A program made the position numbers and the translations under genes. From assembly GCA_028865235.1 (NCBI GenBank), contig CP114561.1:434001-498000 (forward strand): 64,000 nt of DNA. Direction: 5' to 3'. This document shows, in pieces, positions 12,001-22,328 of the stretch. The notes beneath the pieces are model-generated. The model worked only from the letters and a program-made list of their open reading frames with translations, was not told where the DNA came from and ran no database searches. Source of the stretch: Candidatus Manganitrophus sp. GTDB taxonomy: Bacteria > Nitrospirota > Nitrospiria > SBBL01 > Manganitrophaceae. How positions within the stretch are numbered: position 1 is the stretch's first letter; each line of letters opens with the position of its first letter.

Positions 12001-12597
12001 ATGCTGATTGAATTCGGATCGGTGATCATCGCCTACCTCGTCGGATCGATCCCGGCCGGCCTTCTCGTTTCGAAATTCAGCGGGGGGATCGACCCCCGGC
12101 AAGCGGGAAGCAAAAACATCGGGGCGACCAATGTCATGCGGGTGGCGGGGAAGAAAGCCGCCGCCTTGACCCTGATCGGCGATCTCCTCAAGGGGCTTCT
12201 CCCGGTCGCCGCCGCCCGGCTTTTTAATCTTCCGGAAGAAGGACTTCTTCTGGTCGGTCTCTCGGCCATCCTGGGTCACATCTTCCCGGTATACCTCAAG
12301 TTCAAAGGGGGAAAGGGGGTCGCCACCAGCTTCGGCGTTTTTCTGGGAATCGCCCCCCTCATCGCCCTCATCGCCCTGCTGATTTGGATCGCAGGGATCT
12401 CCTTTAGCAAATATTCCTCGGTGGGCGCCCTCTCGGCGTTTGCGGCCCTTCCCTTCCTGGCGGTTCTCCTAAAACCAGAAATGAAATTTGTCCTCTTCTC
12501 CACCATAATTTCAATTTTGGTGTATATTCGACATAAGGAGAACATTCAGCGGCTGATCGCCGGTCGGGAAGAGCAGGCCCATCGCAATGAAGGATAA
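12001..12597 (+). CDS. plsY: Acyl-phosphate glycerol-3-phosphate acyltransferase
   Basis: Integral membrane enzyme catalysing the first acylation of glycerol-3-phosphate. 198 residues, five or so membrane helices. The three family motifs are visible: GSKNIGATNVMR, GHIFPVYLKFKGGKGVATS and the region around KYSSVGAL. With pgsA it links phospholipid synthesis to the lipid A genes upstream. Its last 11 bases overlap the next gene's start. Confidence 0.94.
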   Translation: MLIEFGSVIIAYLVGSIPAGLLVSKFSGGIDPRQAGSKNIGATNVMRVAGKKAAALTLIGDLLKGLLPVAAARLFNLPEEGLLLVGLSAILGHIFPVYLKFKGGKGVATSFGVFLGIAPLIALIALLIWIAGISFSKYSSVGALSAFAALPFLAVLLKPEMKFVLFSTIISILVYIRHKENIQRLIAGREEQAHRNEG

Positions 12598-14417
12598 AAT
12601 CATTTATCTATGGGTGGTCTTTATTTTATCGACCCCCTCGGTCACGACAGCGGAAGCGCCCGCTGTTACAGTAGAAACCGCCGTCGCGGAAGAGATCCCG
12701 GTCGCGTCCGTGCCGGCTCCGGAACCGGCTCCGCCCCTTTCTTTTGAAGAGATCCTCAAATCGGGCCAGGTCAACACCTTTAAAACCGACCATGGGATAG
12801 AGCGATCCGATTTGGCCGCCGGTTACCTCCTCTTGAAAGCGGAGGAAGCGCTGAAGCGGGGCGATCTCGCCGAGGCGGAGCAGATCGGGGAGGCGGCCGC
12901 TGCCTTCTCCCCGCTTCGCCGGCCCCCCACTTTTTCCTCTCCCACCTCGTCTGGACAACTCGCAAGACCGATCTTCCCGCGATGGTGAATCACTACTTCA
13001 CCGCCCTTCAACTGACAATCAATGATTTTTGGTTTTCTCATTCGATCGCCGGGACCTTTCTGATATTATCCTTTTTCGCAATCCTTCTTGCGTTGTTGAC
13101 CTTTCTGCTCTTTTCATTCTTCTCATACAGTCCGCTCTGGATTCATAAGATCTCTGAAGGATCACGAGGATATTTCCATCCCGTCGCGGCGGGCCTCTTT
13201 TTCGCCGGCGCACTTTTTATTCCTTTCGTCTTCGGCCTTTCGATTTTATGGTTCCTCTCGATCTCGTTTCTCCTCTTCTGGGGATTTTACAGCCGCTCCG
13301 AGAAGGGAATCGCCGTTGTTTTTCTGATCGCCGTCGGGTTATCCGCCTGGAGCCTTCCCCTTCTTCTCACCTTTTTTACGGCGAAAAGTCCGATGTTGAA
13401 TCAGATGGTCCGAAACCATCAGGAAGATTTTTACTGGTCGCCGCCGGAAATCGACCCGGCCGAACCGGATTGGCGGGGGGCGGTGATCCATGCTTCTTAT
13501 CAGACGCAAAAAGGAGATTACCGCCGGGCCGAGGAAATTTATCAAGAAGCCCTTGATGAGCGCCCCGGGATGGTTTTAAACAATCTCGGCAATCTCGCTT
13601 TCTATCTGAAAGAATATCCCCGGTCGATCGATCTCTATCGGCAAGCGCTGAACGCCGAATCGGGACTCGTTTCGGCCCATTACAATATGAGTCTCGCCTA
13701 TCGGGAGATGCTTTCCTTTGAGGAAGGTACCCGGGAGTATGAAATCGCCAAAACACTGGATAACGGCAGGGTGGAAGGCTACACGCGAAAAAGCGTCCAG
13801 TTCCCCAATTTTCCCTTGATCGACGAGCGATTCGAAAAGATGGACCTCTGGCGCCAGGCGGTGACGCCCCATCCGGACCAGATCGCTCATGCCGAGAAAA
13901 TCTGGCAGGGGATGGCCGGAAAGATCCCCCTTCGCCGATCCGCGGTCGTTGCCCTCCTGCTGTTTTTCGGACTGGGAATATCCTCATTCCTCTTCGAGCG
14001 ATTCTACGACGCCTCTTTTTGCGCCCTCTGCCACAAGGCGATCTGCAATCGGTGCCGGAGAACCCTCTTAAGTTATCATCTCTGCGGACAGTGCGGAACC
14101 CAATTCAAATCGATCAAGAAAAGCGATATGGCCCTTCTGGAGTCCGAGGAAAAAAGGTTCCTCGCCGGCTCTTTCCTTTCTTCCTCTTTCCCGGCGGCGG
14201 GCATTTCGCCATGAAGCGGGCCGTGGTCGGATTTATCCTTTTATCTCTTTTCTACTTCTTCGCCGGTTATCTCTTTTTCGGCGAGGTCCTCTTTTCATCA
14301 ACGCATTGGCACCTACACAGCGGCCGATGGATCTGGGGTCCCGTCGCAATGGTGCTTCTCTACATCGCGTCGACACTCGACCTGATGCGTATTTGGAGCA
14401 ATGAATCATGGCTCTAG
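12587..14417 (+). CDS. Membrane TPR protein with C-terminal zinc ribbon (two frameshifts)
   Basis: Read as one gene of about 610 residues: signal peptide (ends about residue 22, TTAEA), Pro-rich spacer, helical repeats (LLLKAEEALKRGDLAEAEQ), four to five membrane helices, then TPRs (QKGDYRRAEEIYQEAL, YPRSIDLYRQALN). A four-cysteine-pair zinc ribbon follows (CALCHKAICNRC ... CGQCG), and a final segment LFPGGGHFAMKRAVVG leads into two membrane helices. Breaks lie near 12913 and 14180. Without them the product would stop before either membrane section. The architecture is known from delta-proteobacterial and Nitrospirota genomes beside PATAN proteins; the role is unknown, perhaps a scaffold. ATG 14408 of the next gene overlaps the stop. 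Confidence 0.7.
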
Positions 14418-15552
14418 AAGGCTCCATCGAAGAGTTCGGACTTCCCGAGATCTTCCAGATGATCCTCCTTCAAAAGAAAGAGGGGGTTCTGAGGCTGACT
14501 CGCGAAAAGACCACCCTCTTCATCGAGTTCAACCAGGGGCAAATCATCTCCGCGGGAGATGGAGAGGGAGATGCGCGGCTCGCCGACAATCTGATCAAAG
14601 CGGAAAAGATCAGCAGCGATCAATTGAAGGCGCTTCTCAGGGCGCAGAAAAGGGACAACCAACCGCTTGCGCGGGCCCTGGTCCAAGCGGGACACCTTCC
14701 GGCCGACGCGGTCAAAAAGTTAAATCGAATCCTGACCGAAGAGACGGTCTTCTCGCTCTTCGAATGGAAATCGGGAAGTTATAAGTTTGAGGCCAAAGAG
14801 ACGTCGTACGATTCTCAGCTCATCGAGCCGCTGAGCACCGACTCCATTTTGATGGAAGGGGCGACGCGGACCGATGAATGGCCCCTCCTCAAAAGAGAGT
14901 TCCCTCCACCGAGATGGTCTTCGAGGTGCTTCCCAAAGAGCCCCCCCCGGCGCCTGCCGATGAGGAGTCTGAAAAGAAGGAGGAAGACTCCTTCGAATCG
15001 ATGGCAAACCTCTCCGAGCCGGAGGAAGAAGAAGGGGCCTGGCTGCTCCCCTGGATCGACGGAAAACGGACAGTCCAGGAGATCGTCGACCACGCGCAGA
15101 GGGGGACCTTTCCCGTTTTCAAGGCGCTCAGCGAGTTGATCTCTCAAGGAAGGATCAAGGCAAAGGAAGAGTCGTTAAAAAACCAGCGAAAGAAGTCGGG
15201 CTTCACATTTAAAGAGCTCTCCAGGCAGCAGCAGATTATCCGAATCATTTTTAACAGCATCACCGTTGCCGCAATGGTGATTTTTTCAATTGTTGCCTTC
15301 AAGTCGGTTTATGTAACCCTTTCCAATGCCATTCAGCCAATTCTGGAGATGAAAACCCTCCGGGCGGGAATCGAGCGGGACAATCTTCTCTTTGCGCTCG
15401 ATCTTTATTATTTGAGATACGGCCGGTATCCTGATGCGCTTCAACAGCTCGCGAAGGAAGGGTTATTGAATTCAAAAAGGGAGCGGCGAATTGATTTATC
15501 GAAGTGGAAGTATGAACTAACCGGAAATACCTTTCGCTTGTCTTCTCTTTAA
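14408..15552 (+). CDS. PATAN/DUF4388 protein with membrane segment and pseudopilin-like C-terminus (frameshifted)
   Basis: About 381 residues after fixing one base near 14900. The N-terminal PATAN/DUF4388 domain begins LEGSIEEFGLPEIFQMI and contains LFIEFNQGQIISA. A charged linker follows, then a winged-helix-like stretch (IDGKRTVQEIVDHA), one membrane helix (about residues 285-305) and a tail with YLRYGRYPDALQQL resembling the mature end of type II secretion pseudopilins. PATAN domains are known as signalling modules in gliding and chemosensory systems; no target can be named here. Last gene of the 2-15.6 kb operon. Confidence 0.75.
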
Positions 15553-15836
15553 AAACCTCATAAACTTTACATAATATATATTATCAGACATTTTTTGTCG
15601 CATCCAAAGATGACTGCCAAGGTTCAAGGCCGTATTCCGACACATCATTTCCCCATTCACAACTAACAACTCCATTGTTGTAATTTTAATGATAATAATT
15701 TTGTTTCTTACTATGAAGGGTATTCCACCGACAAATCTGCGAGACTATAACCTCTCTCCCTCGAACGTCTGACAGATCCGTTCCCAGAACAAAGAAAAAA
15801 CCTTCCTGATCGGCCAGCCGCTTAAAAAGCCCAGAA

Positions 15837-15899
15837 GGTGCGTGGAGTCAGCCAGACTCAGACCTAGGGACCATTATCACAAAACGGACCCCACGCACC
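15837..15899. other. Long imperfect inverted repeat in an otherwise empty intergenic stretch
   Basis: The 398 bases between 15553 and 15950 hold no convincing gene. Within them GGTGCGTGGAGTCA (15837-15850) pairs with GGACCCCACGCACC (15886-15899), 12 of 14 positions matching, around a 35-base loop. No T-run follows. It could be an RNA hairpin, an element end or an attachment-like site. The rest of the gap is AT-rich with no further structure that I can see. Confidence 0.4.
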
Positions 15900-15950
15900 C
15901 AGAGCATACTCTACTTGAATATGAATCGGCGAAAGCTTTTCATTTACTGA

Positions 15951-16235
15951 CTAACCGAGTCTTTGATTGCAGCTCGGTTTATATTCCATAATAAAAAGCT
16001 TTTCTCGCTGAACATGATCTGATACCACCGACCCCAAATAATAGATCGGCTTCTTAAGAAGGATGCACGGAATATCGCCGTTGAGATGCCGTAAAAGCCT
16101 CTCACGAATATCTCCTTGGCCAATATATATGCATCCAGTATCATTGAAAATTCCATAAATTCCCATTTGGTTTTGGGTTAGCATCTCGATCCCTGTTTTG
16201 GTAAATGATCGTTTCTGTTGTTCTGGAAAAGGCAT
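15951..16235 (-). CDS. Small GIY-YIG-like domain protein
   Basis: 94 residues with a good ribosome-binding site (AGGTGAGG just upstream of ATG 16235). Residues about 25-60 match a GIY-YIG core: GIYGIFNDTGCIYIGQG, then an Arg helix (DIRERLLRHLNGD) and a later Glu (REKLFIMEYKP) in the position of the metal-binding glutamate. The domain is stand-alone. Such proteins include endonucleases of mobile introns and of unknown function; no intron or element is visible around it. It is divergent in composition from the operons either side, suggesting acquisition. Confidence 0.65.
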   Translation of the reverse strand: MPFPEQQKRSFTKTGIEMLTQNQMGIYGIFNDTGCIYIGQGDIRERLLRHLNGDIPCILLKKPIYYLGSVVSDHVQREKLFIMEYKPSCNQRLG

Positions 16236-16344
16236 ACCTCACCTCTCTATTTGATTGTTAAGTTCCAAATATGAACTGTAATTGCGATCGCAGAGGGAGG
16301 TTGTTTATTGACTATCGAGGACGACTTATGATAGGTTCAAAAAA

Positions 16345-16434
16345 CAACTACGACTGCAAACGCAGTTAAACATCTTCCCAGGATGCGTGGTTGTAGATCC
16401 AAGGCCCCTCAGCTCACAACTGAGGGGCTTTTTT
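16345..16434 (+). ncRNA. Candidate structured small RNA ending in a terminator
   Basis: No ORF is evident, but three nested structures are. An outer stem pairs CAACTACG (16345-16352) with CGTGGTTG (16386-16393), including one G-U. It encloses a hairpin ACTGC-AAAC-GCAGT (16353-16366). The last structure is a rho-independent terminator at 16404-16434. A TTGACT box lies at about 16307-16312, upstream of the 5' side, with a weak ATAGGT 17 bases later. It sits alone between a GIY-YIG gene and the peptidase gene. I do not recognise an RNA family. Confidence 0.4.
16404..16434 (+). terminator. Strong rho-independent terminator
   Basis: Nine-base-pair GC-rich stem GCCCCTCAG / CTGAGGGGC with a 7-base loop (CTCACAA), followed directly by TTTTTT. 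It ends the candidate small RNA. The A residues before the stem are too few for it to work well on the minus strand. Confidence 0.85.
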
Positions 16435-16894
16435 GTTACCCCGATACGGTAGTGTAACGGGATACAATTGAGCAATATCTAAAAAGGAGAAAAATAAACA
16501 AATTTAACGGATTCCTATGATCTTTCCGCACCATATCTAGAACAAGCAGCTTTTTTTGTTCCTTTCCTTCGTTTCTTGTTAGCCTCTAAGCACATCGCTT
16601 TACTTCGTATCTTTGAATCAAACTAAAACATAACGAATGTGGAAAGTCAGCCTCGAAGGAGGAGGCCCGGAAGCTGCCAGCGCACCCCGGAAAGAGGTCA
16701 CGCCGCCAGCGTTCCCGCATCATTTGTATCACAGCTCCCCGCCTTTATTCATCCAATCCACCCCTCAAGCGAGAGGCATAAAAATCCCGAAATTGACTTT
16801 CTTTCTCAGGAACAGTATCATGCGGGTGTTTGCCTGGAAAACGTTACGGACGTTGGCTTCTAAACTGTGTGCTTGTTTCAAACGAAGGAAAGCA

Positions 16895-18357
16895 ATGATC
16901 AATCGATTATGGCTATTCGGGTTGATTTTCGGTATTCCGTTGCTTGGATTGATGACCTCGGAGGGAATCCAAGTTTATTATAATTCACAGCTTCGCTCGG
17001 CCGCACAGAAGCAAGTGCCCGATATCGATCCCAAGGTGCTTTCTGGGCTCTCCCTTGATCGAATTTGCGAAAAGCCGAATCCGGAGATGGCGGAGGTTTG
17101 TAGTGCAAATTCTCATCTCAACTTAATGACGATTGGATCCGTTGGAGCAGCAGCACTCGGTTTAGCCCTCATCCTCGCCATTTATTTTGCAGGATCGGCT
17201 GCGCAAAACGACCGGCGGCTGCTCCTCTCCATCTTCAAGCCGGGCTTTTATGTAACCGTGATCGTATTGATTGGGCTAGTCATTCTAAATGCCACCATCA
17301 TGATGGCGGCTCTCTATTATGGCGAGTCCGTTTTGATCAACAGGGTCCACCTCTTTATCATCGGGGCGGTCGGCATCGGCGCGTTTTTGGGAATCAAGTC
17401 GATGATCTCCAATCTCTTCTCCCTCCTTCGAAAGGCAGAAACAAGGGTGATCGGTAAGACGGTCTCGCGAGAACAGGCGCCGGCCCTCTGGGAGAAGGTA
17501 GACGAGTTTGCCGAACGGCTTGGAGCACTTCAACCGCAGCAGATCGTCGTCGGCCTTGATCCGAACTTTTTTGTAACGGAAGCTGATGTCGTCTGCCTCG
17601 ATGGAACGCTTTCTGGAAGGACGCTCTATTGTTCCCTTCCTCTGTGCCGAATTATAAACGAAGACGAATTCGCAGCAATCATCGGACATGAGTTGGGGCA
17701 TTATCACGGTCAAGATACGGAGTATAGCCTCAAATTTTATCCGATCTACCGGGGAACTCTCACTTCTATCGCAGCACTCCAAAGTGCAGGAAACAGTAAT
17801 TCTAAGCTGATCGCACTTCTTCCAGCCATCGCCGTGCTCGGCTACTTCTTCGAATCCTTTGCGACGGCAGAAAGCCGGATCAGCCGCCAGCGGGAACTTG
17901 CCGCCGATCAAGCGGGGATTTCTCTCACCAGTCCCAAAACCCTTGCAGCGGCTTTGGTGAAGGTCCACGCATTTAGCGGTCTTTGGGAGACGGTTGATCA
18001 GATGGCCCTTGACGTGATGAAGGGGAAAAGATGTTAGTCAATGCGAGCAAGACTTACGGAGACAAAGTGCAGGAGTATTCTTCTCCGAGCGCACTGGAGG
18101 GACTTGAAGCGAAGCATTTAAGCCATCCGACCGATACGCATCCGGCCCTGTCCGAACGGTTAAGAGCGATGAAAGTGGGTATTCAGGATGTGGCCAAGGA
18201 GGCGCTTGATGTTCAACCGACGCAGCCTGCCATTGAACTTATTTTAGGACCTCAGAAAATAGAGGAAGAAATCAGCGACACATACCAGCATTTATTGGCC
18301 GACCGATTTGACATTGACTTGGGTGTTGCAGTGGCAGGAATGCCAAAAGCCGAATGA
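16895..18357 (+). CDS. M48-family membrane zinc metallopeptidase (frameshifted)
   Basis: About 487 residues after restoring one base near 18024. ATG 16895 is preceded by GAAGGAAAG; the frame stays open back to 16637 but that part has no family similarity that I can see. Four N-terminal membrane helices precede the catalytic HEXXH (IIGHELGHYHGQDTEYS) and the third ligand Glu in SRQRELAADQAG, the Ste24/HtpX-type arrangement. Its catalytic domain probably faces the cytoplasm, and it may act in membrane-protein quality control. The C-terminal piece beyond the break (SHPTDTHPALSERLRAM) is typical of M48 proteins. The stretch 16441-16894 before it holds nothing I can identify. Confidence 0.85.
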
Positions 18358-18386
18358 CTGGAGATTAAAAAGCAGAGAGGAACAAA

Positions 18387-18683
18387 TTGAAGAGACGCGC
18401 AGGCGCTGCTTCTGCGTGCCCTGGAGATCAATCAGACTGTGCCGCCCAAACTGAAATCTTAGGATACTACGGGAGGTATTACGGGAAAAAGAAACGAGAT
18501 GCTGAAGCTGATACAATGTTAGAGCATGCACGAATAAATGTGAAACCTGCCAAAAGAAAACCCATATTATCTAACAACCCTGAAGCACTACCACTTTTTT
18601 CCGCAATCCCCAATAATCACGCATCCTCGCCTTGGTCTGTAGGCACTATCGGCTTCCCCCTCTCCCCCCACAAATTCAGTTGA
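18387..18683 (+). pseudogene. Decayed fragment resembling a TPR C-terminus
   Basis: One frame reads LLLRALEINQTVPPKL and then stops. A neighbouring frame continues EILGYYGRYYGKKKRDAEADTM, a combination that looks like the last TPR helix pair of a larger protein. No start codon with ribosome-binding site is apparent. It lies between the peptidase gene and the kinase gene. It could equally be a chance open frame; the 18684-18775 gap before the kinase shows nothing else. Confidence 0.25.
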
Positions 18684-18775
18684 AATCGTGTCAAATTTGG
18701 GGTATGAATACAGGCAGTCTATAAAAAGTCTGAACCGAAACGTCAACCGATTCATCACCTTTCAGCGGCTCTCCG

Positions 18776-20890
18776 ATGGAAAACCAGCTTTTTTCCGGTA
18801 AATACGAAATCCAGGGGGAGATCGCGCGCGGCGGCATGGGGATCGTCTACAAGGCGGTCCACAAATCGCTCAACCGGACCGTCGCCCTCAAAGTCCTTCA
18901 CGCCCAATACACCGGAGACACCTCTTTTGTGAAACGCTTTCAGCGCGAGGCCCGCGCCATGGCCCGGCTGGACCATGAGAACGTCATCCGCGTCTACGAC
19001 GTTTCGGAAGATCAGAACGCGCAATACATCGTCATGGAGTTCTTTCCGGGAAAGGACCTCAAGCAGGTCATCCTGGAGAAAGGACCCCTCTCTCTGGAGC
19101 AGGCGCTCTCGGTCGCCCTGCAGATGGCGGAGGCGCTCGCCTATGCCCATGCGCAAGGAATTGTCCACCGGGATATCAAGCCGAGCAACGTCATGGTCGA
19201 CAGCCGCGGCAAGGTGAAGCTCGCCGACTTCGGCATCGCCGCCGCCACCGACGAAATCTCCGTGACCGCCACCGGCCAGATCATCGGCACCCCGGAATAC
19301 ATGTCGCCGGAGCAAGCGCGCGGAGAAGCGATGGACGGGCGGAGCGATCTCTACTCGCTCGGCATCGTCCTTTACGAGATGCTGACCGGGACCACGCCGT
19401 TCGAGCGGCTCTCCCGGATGTCGATCATCGCGAAGCTGATTTACGAGCCGCAGGAATTCAACCTCACCTTCCCCGATCATATCCCCTCCCCCATTCAAAC
19501 GCTCGTCCAATCGCTGCTGAGAAAACAGGCGCAGGAGCGCGTTTCGGACGCGGCAACTTTGATCGAGAAGATCCGGAATCTCGGAAATGAGAATCCCGAC
19601 GAAGATACCCTCGATCGGACGATGACGCGGGCGATCTCCCTCCCTTCGGACACCACGCCGGCGCCGGGACAACCGGTCGACGAAGAAGAGTCGACGACGA
19701 TGCTCCCGGGCCGAGCGGATACGAAGAAAAGCGCGGAATTCTCTTCTCCCAAAACGCCCCCTCCCATTCAACGCCCGTCGACCGGGAAATTCACCCCCGT
19801 TCCCTTACCGGGATCCGACTTGCCCGAGAAAACGCATTCCCTCTCTCCCCCTCCCCCGTCGGGCCAGACTCACGCGGGTCAAGGGCAACGATTGGTCCCG
19901 ATCTTCGCCGGCGTCGTTGGATTGGTCGTCCTGATCGCCGGAGGGGTCTACTTCTTTTCTTCTGATTCGGAATCGGCTCCCGAGCCGGTGGCGGCAGTTT
20001 CCCCGCCCCCACCGCGTCCGGTGGAGCAGCCGGCCGCGCCGCCTGAACCGGCGCCGGCTCCCCTCCCGGTCAGCACCCCCGCCCCTCCGGAGCCGAAACG
20101 GGAAGATCCGATCGAGGCCGCGCAAGCGAAAGCGAATGAGATCGAGACCGAGGCGCGGAAAGCGCAGAGTGATCTCTCCGAATCGAATTTCGAGGCCGAC
20201 CGGCTCGATGCCCGCCATCGCGCCTCCCAGCTTTATTTAAATGCAGCCGACTTGGAAAGGAAAGGGGCTAAGGCGTTCCAAGAGGGAAGCGAATTGATGA
20301 ACCGGAAGCAATATGAAGAGGCCGGGGCAACCCTGGAGAAGGCAAAAGACTTCTTCGTCCGCGCCGACCAAGGGTTCAAAAAGGCGAAAGAGGAGGCGCA
20401 GATGCAACTCGCCAAGGCGACCTCCGCGCCAAGCCCCAAACCGATGAAGAAAGAGGCCGTAGCAACGCCGAAGGCCGCACCGGAAAATCCCGCCAAACCC
20501 TCCGGTCCGCCCCCCCCAGCCGAGACGAAGATCGCAAAACAGACCCCGCCGACGCCGGTCGTTCCGCCGCGGCCCGATATCGAGGTGGTCGGCGAAATTT
20601 TATCGAAGTTGAAGAAGGCGTATGAAGGACGGGACATGGCCGCCCTGATGCAAATCAGCAATCTCTCCGACGGCCGGACCCGCATCCTGCAAGAGATCTT
20701 CCGCGACCATCCGGTCGTCAAAGTCTCCATCGCCAACTTTTCGCTCGCCGGAGAGCTGGCTTCCGCCAATGTGGTGATCACCCGGCTGGTCGACCAAAAC
20801 GGCAAGGTCGTTTCCCCCCCGGACGAATGGAAGCAGAGCAAGGTGCTCATTCGAAAAGAGGGAGCGGGCTGGGGGAAGGTGCTCTGGTAA
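18776..20890 (+). CDS. ppkA: Transmembrane Ser/Thr protein kinase, PpkA-like
   Basis: 704 residues. Residues 1-270 form a PknB-type kinase: Gly loop GEIARGGMGIVYKA, Lys39, catalytic loop HRDIKPSN (131-138), DFG (151-153) and GTPEYMSPEQARG in the activation segment. A Pro-rich linker leads to one membrane helix (about 372-395). The extracytoplasmic part is coiled (EAQAKANEIETEARKAQ-type) and Pro/Ala-rich, ending in a small globular domain. In T6SS threonine-phosphorylation pathways such a kinase phosphorylates an FHA protein to trigger assembly. The FHA activator (4 bases on), PP2C phosphatase and T6SS locus nearby support that role here. Confidence 0.85.
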   Translation: MENQLFSGKYEIQGEIARGGMGIVYKAVHKSLNRTVALKVLHAQYTGDTSFVKRFQREARAMARLDHENVIRVYDVSEDQNAQYIVMEFFPGKDLKQVILEKGPLSLEQALSVALQMAEALAYAHAQGIVHRDIKPSNVMVDSRGKVKLADFGIAAATDEISVTATGQIIGTPEYMSPEQARGEAMDGRSDLYSLGIVLYEMLTGTTPFERLSRMSIIAKLIYEPQEFNLTFPDHIPSPIQTLVQSLLRKQAQERVSDAATLIEKIRNLGNENPDEDTLDRTMTRAISLPSDTTPAPGQPVDEEESTTMLPGRADTKKSAEFSSPKTPPPIQRPSTGKFTPVPLPGSDLPEKTHSLSPPPPSGQTHAGQGQRLVPIFAGVVGLVVLIAGGVYFFSSDSESAPEPVAAVSPPPPRPVEQPAAPPEPAPAPLPVSTPAPPEPKREDPIEAAQAKANEIETEARKAQSDLSESNFEADRLDARHRASQLYLNAADLERKGAKAFQEGSELMNRKQYEEAGATLEKAKDFFVRADQGFKKAKEEAQMQLAKATSAPSPKPMKKEAVATPKAAPENPAKPSGPPPPAETKIAKQTPPTPVVPPRPDIEVVGEILSKLKKAYEGRDMAALMQISNLSDGRTRILQEIFRDHPVVKVSIANFSLAGELASANVVITRLVDQNGKVVSPPDEWKQSKVLIRKEGAGWGKVLW

Positions 20891-20893
20891 GGG

Positions 20894-22245
20894 ATGCTTG
20901 AATTCAAAGTCTATCTCGATAAAAAACTCATTCAGCGCTCGCTCCTGTCCAAAGGTGAAATTACCGTCGGCCGCTCTTCCGAGAACGATCTGGTCCTCCC
21001 CAATCAACACGTGTCACGGCTTCATCTGGTGATTGCACAGGAGGGGGACGCTTTCCGTCTGGAAGACCGGAGCTCGAACGGCGTTCTCCTCGACGGGAAA
21101 CCGGTCGCCGGATCAACCCTTCTCCCCCGCAGTGCAAGTTGGGGGTCTACCCGTTTGAGATCGATTGCTCCCGTCGGCAGGAGGATCACACCGTCCCGAT
21201 TCCGAAGAAAACACCCCAGGCTGTCCTGCAAGAAAAAGATCGACGACAAGAGGCCTCCTCTTCCAACGCGCCTCTCCGCAGCCATTTCGGAATCTTGATC
21301 GGAGAGAGCCCGTCGATGCAGCAGATCTACCGCCTCATCGAGGATGTCTCGGGTCATCCGGTCACCGTCCTGATCCGGGGAGAGCATGGGACCGGAAAGG
21401 AGCTGGTCGCCCGGGCGATCCACGAGGCAAGCGCGCGAAGAAACGAGCCGTTCATCGCCGTCAACTGCGCCGCCATCCCGCTCGATCTGATCGAAAGCGA
21501 GCTGTTCGGACATGAAAAAGGGGCCTTCACCGGCGCTCAAACCACTCAGAAGGGAAAGATCGAGGAGGCCGATAGGGGAACCCTTTTTCTCGACGAGATC
21601 GGCGAATTGAGCCCGGCCGCCCAGGCGAAGCTTCTCCGCTTCCTCCAGGGAAAGGTCGTCATGCGGCTGGGAAGCGCGCGCGAGACTCCGGTCGATACCC
21701 GCGTCGTCGCCGCGACCAACAAAGATCTGGAGCGGGCGGTCGAAGAGGGGACCTTTCGCGCCGATCTTTACTACCGGATCAAAGTCGTTCAGATTCTCCT
21801 CCCTCCCCTGCGGGATCGAAAAGAAGATATCCCCCTTCTCGCCGCCCATTTTATCGAGCGGCTCGGCGAGGAATTGAATCTCCCGGCCAAGCCGGTCTTG
21901 ACCGATGAAGCGCTCCATCGGCTTCAGGCCGCCGATTGGCCCGGCAATGTCCGACAGATGGAGAACGCTTTCTACAGCGCGCTCGTCCGTTCCCGATCCC
22001 CCCAGCTTCTGGACGAGACCCTTCTTTTCGATTCAGAGGCCTGGAACAGCCCCGCAGAGATGGAAGACGAAGCCCCGCTCGATGCCATTTCGAAAGAGCT
22101 GCTTCTTAAGATTCTCAAAGAAAGCAGCTGGGATACCGCCAAGGCGGCGGAGACCTTGAAGGTCAGCCGGGGAACGGTCTACTACAAGCTGAAAAAGTAT
22201 GGGATCAACCTCCGCGAAGCGGCGAAACGAAGCGCCAACATGTAA
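20894..22245 (+). CDS. FHA-domain sigma-54 transcriptional activator (frameshifted)
   Basis: About 450 residues once one C is restored in the C5 run at 21124-21128. An N-terminal FHA domain (about 1-95: ITVGRSSENDLVLPNQHVSRLH and SSNGVLLDGK) binds phosphothreonine. The AAA+ domain has Walker A GEHGTGKE (about 162-169), the sigma-54-contacting GAFTGA loop (about 211-217) and Walker B LFLDEIGE. The C-terminal Fis-type helix-turn-helix reads WDTAKAAETLKVSRGTVYYK. It should bind enhancer DNA and open sigma54-RNA polymerase complexes, with the FHA domain linking activity to the kinase next door. Candidate targets are the sigma54 sites at 22467, 26680 and 46280-46295. Confidence 0.9.
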
Positions 22246-22328
22246 CCCTCGTTCGGCCAAAATATCATCTACGACTTTAACTTTTTGAGGACACCTTCAT
22301 TCTTCTTCATTTCAACTCTTTAAACCCT

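Noticed and set aside
16637..16894. N-terminal extension of the M48 peptidase
   Set aside because: The open frame has no ribosome-binding site at its first ATG, and its residues are basic/Pro-rich and unlike the family. ATG 16895 has a good site and starts at the first membrane helix.
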